From contig CM067566.1 in assembly GCA_034336665.1 (NCBI GenBank), positions 18,830,330 to 18,894,329 on the forward strand: a stretch of DNA of 64,000 nucleotides. The letters are read 5' to 3'. This DNA comes from Luscinia megarhynchos. Lineage: Eukaryota > Chordata > Aves > Passeriformes > Turdidae. Below the pieces are notes generated by a model. That model saw only the letters and a program-made list of their open reading frames with translations. It was not told where the DNA came from and searched no databases. Shown in pieces: positions 62,963 through 64,000 of this stretch (the first letter of the stretch is position 1; each line of letters starts with the position of its first letter). The position numbers and the translations under genes are program-made.

Positions 62963-64000
62963 TGGTTTTCCATCACAAGGTTTTGGTAGCGTGGGAATCT
63001 AGATGTGGCTGCTGTGAGAAGAAAGATTCCCCCATGTCTGAAGGAACCAGTGCCAACTGGTTCCAAGATAAACCTACCACTGGCCAAGGTCGAGCCATCA
63101 GTGACAGTTGTACCATCTCTGGGATAAGATGACCAAGAAAGAAATGAAGTTATTTCGGAGAAGCAAATAGCAGCCAGAGAAGAGAGGAGTAGAAAAAATA
63201 TAATATATGAGAAAATATACGAGAGCTAGAGGTCTGTATACACCAAGGTCAGTGAAGAAGTGGAGCAGAAGATGTTTCAGGCAGCACAGAATGTCCCCTG
63301 CAGCCTGTGCTGAAGATCATGGTGAGGCAGGCTGTCCCTCTGCAGCCCAAGGTGGTCCATTGTGGAGCAGGGATCCACCTGCAAATACATGCTGGAGCAG
63401 GTGGATGCCCAAAGGAGGCTGGGACCACCAGGGAAATCCACACTGGAGCAAGTTCCTGACAGGACCTTCAGACTCATGCAGAGTGAAGCCCAAATTTGAG
63501 CAGATTTTCTGGCAGGACTTTGCTGGAGGACCCACACCAGAGCAGCTGGTTTCTGGAGAGTTGCACCCATGGAAGGAACCTACAATGCAGCATTTTGTGA
63601 AGGGCTGTAGCCTGTGGGAAGGACTCTCATTGGAGAAGTTTACGGAGGACTGACTTCCCTGGAATGGATTCCATGCTGGAGCAGTGGAAGGTTTCTGAGG
63701 AGAAAGCAGCAGTAGAGATAGTGTGGTGAACTATGGTAACCCCCATTTCCCACCCACCTGCATCATTGCAGGGAGGAGGTAGAATTTAGGAATAAATTTA
63801 AGCCTGAGAAGGAGAGAAGAATGGGAGAAAGGTAATTTTAAGATTTTGTTTTACTTCTTATTGCTCTACTCTGATGTGATTGACAATAATATCAATCAAT
63901 TTCCCCAAGTCAAATCTGTTTTGCCTGTAGCGAGTGACCTCTCTTTATCCTTATCTTGACCCCAAAGCTTTCTGTTGTATTTTCTCTACATCTAAGGAGG
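62963..64000 (+). mobile_element. LTR of an avian endogenous retrovirus, family B, cut by window end
   Basis: Same family as 7.76 and 56.93 kb: AAGGTTTTGGTAGCGTGGGA (62978-62997), ACCACTGGCCAAGGTCGAGC (63077-63096), CACCAAGGTCAGTGAAGAAG (63242-63261), repeated GGAGCAG units (63366-63690), a block CTCTACTCTGATGTGATTGA (63864-63883) and CCCAAGTCAAATCTGTTTTGCC (63904-63925). The polyadenylation hexamer has decayed. The start lies about 20 bases after the CR1 tail and is diverged. The last roughly 90 bases of the LTR and whatever follows are outside the window, so solo LTR and 5' LTR of a longer element cannot be told apart. Confidence 0.88.

Noticed and set aside
63207..63653. 148-codon + strand frame
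   Set aside because: Lies inside the GC-rich repeat units of the family-B LTR; no coding role.

Overview
This window looks like a stretch of bird genome, most likely a neoavian macrochromosome, with no recognisable intact gene. It is AT-rich and dense in stop codons, and almost everything identifiable in it is a dead retroelement. The interspersed repeats are chicken-repeat-1 (CR1) LINEs with the typical avian 3' end (an ATTCTATG-like 8-mer) and two families of endogenous-retrovirus LTRs that I recognise from memory as widespread in birds. No L1, Alu-like SINE, bacterial operon, tRNA, rRNA or CRISPR structure was seen. The species cannot be fixed from this sequence alone.

Layout. 1-7.2 kb is unique AT-rich sequence with one 5'-truncated CR1 3' end (4.4 kb). 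7.2-9.5 kb is a nested locus: a CR1 reverse-transcriptase fragment split by a roughly 1.08-kb solo LTR, with the 6-bp duplication GATGTG on both sides. 9.5-22 kb is unique sequence; its main feature is a cluster of inverted repeats at 15.58-15.97 kb, including a 53-bp-arm hairpin. 22.1-22.3 kb holds a compound (TAATAC)10-(AAT)19 microsatellite, followed at 22.47-22.78 kb by a GC-richer block that reads in one frame with a single internal TAG. 26.5-27.1 kb is a GC-elevated block that may be a degraded LTR or other retroelement. 37.2-38.6 kb carries two CR1 fragments with their 3' ends facing each other. 44.3 kb has a solo LTR of the shorter family (A). 52.8-53.3 kb has a very old CR1 remnant and a polypyrimidine (CTTT)n tract. 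54-64 kb is the densest repeat block: LTR A, LTR B, LTR A with a perfect 5-bp duplication, a 1.15-kb CR1, and a third LTR B cut by the window end.

Working together. I see no genes acting together. All six LTRs lie on the + strand and none has visible gag, pol or env sequence beside it. The CR1 copies have broken reading frames, and both that reach the reverse-transcriptase metal-binding motif have changed it. The most plausible interpretation is a gene desert or the interior of a very long intron. The items most worth following up are the long hairpin at 15.85 kb, the one-stop reading frame at 22.5 kb and the unclassified block at 26.5 kb.
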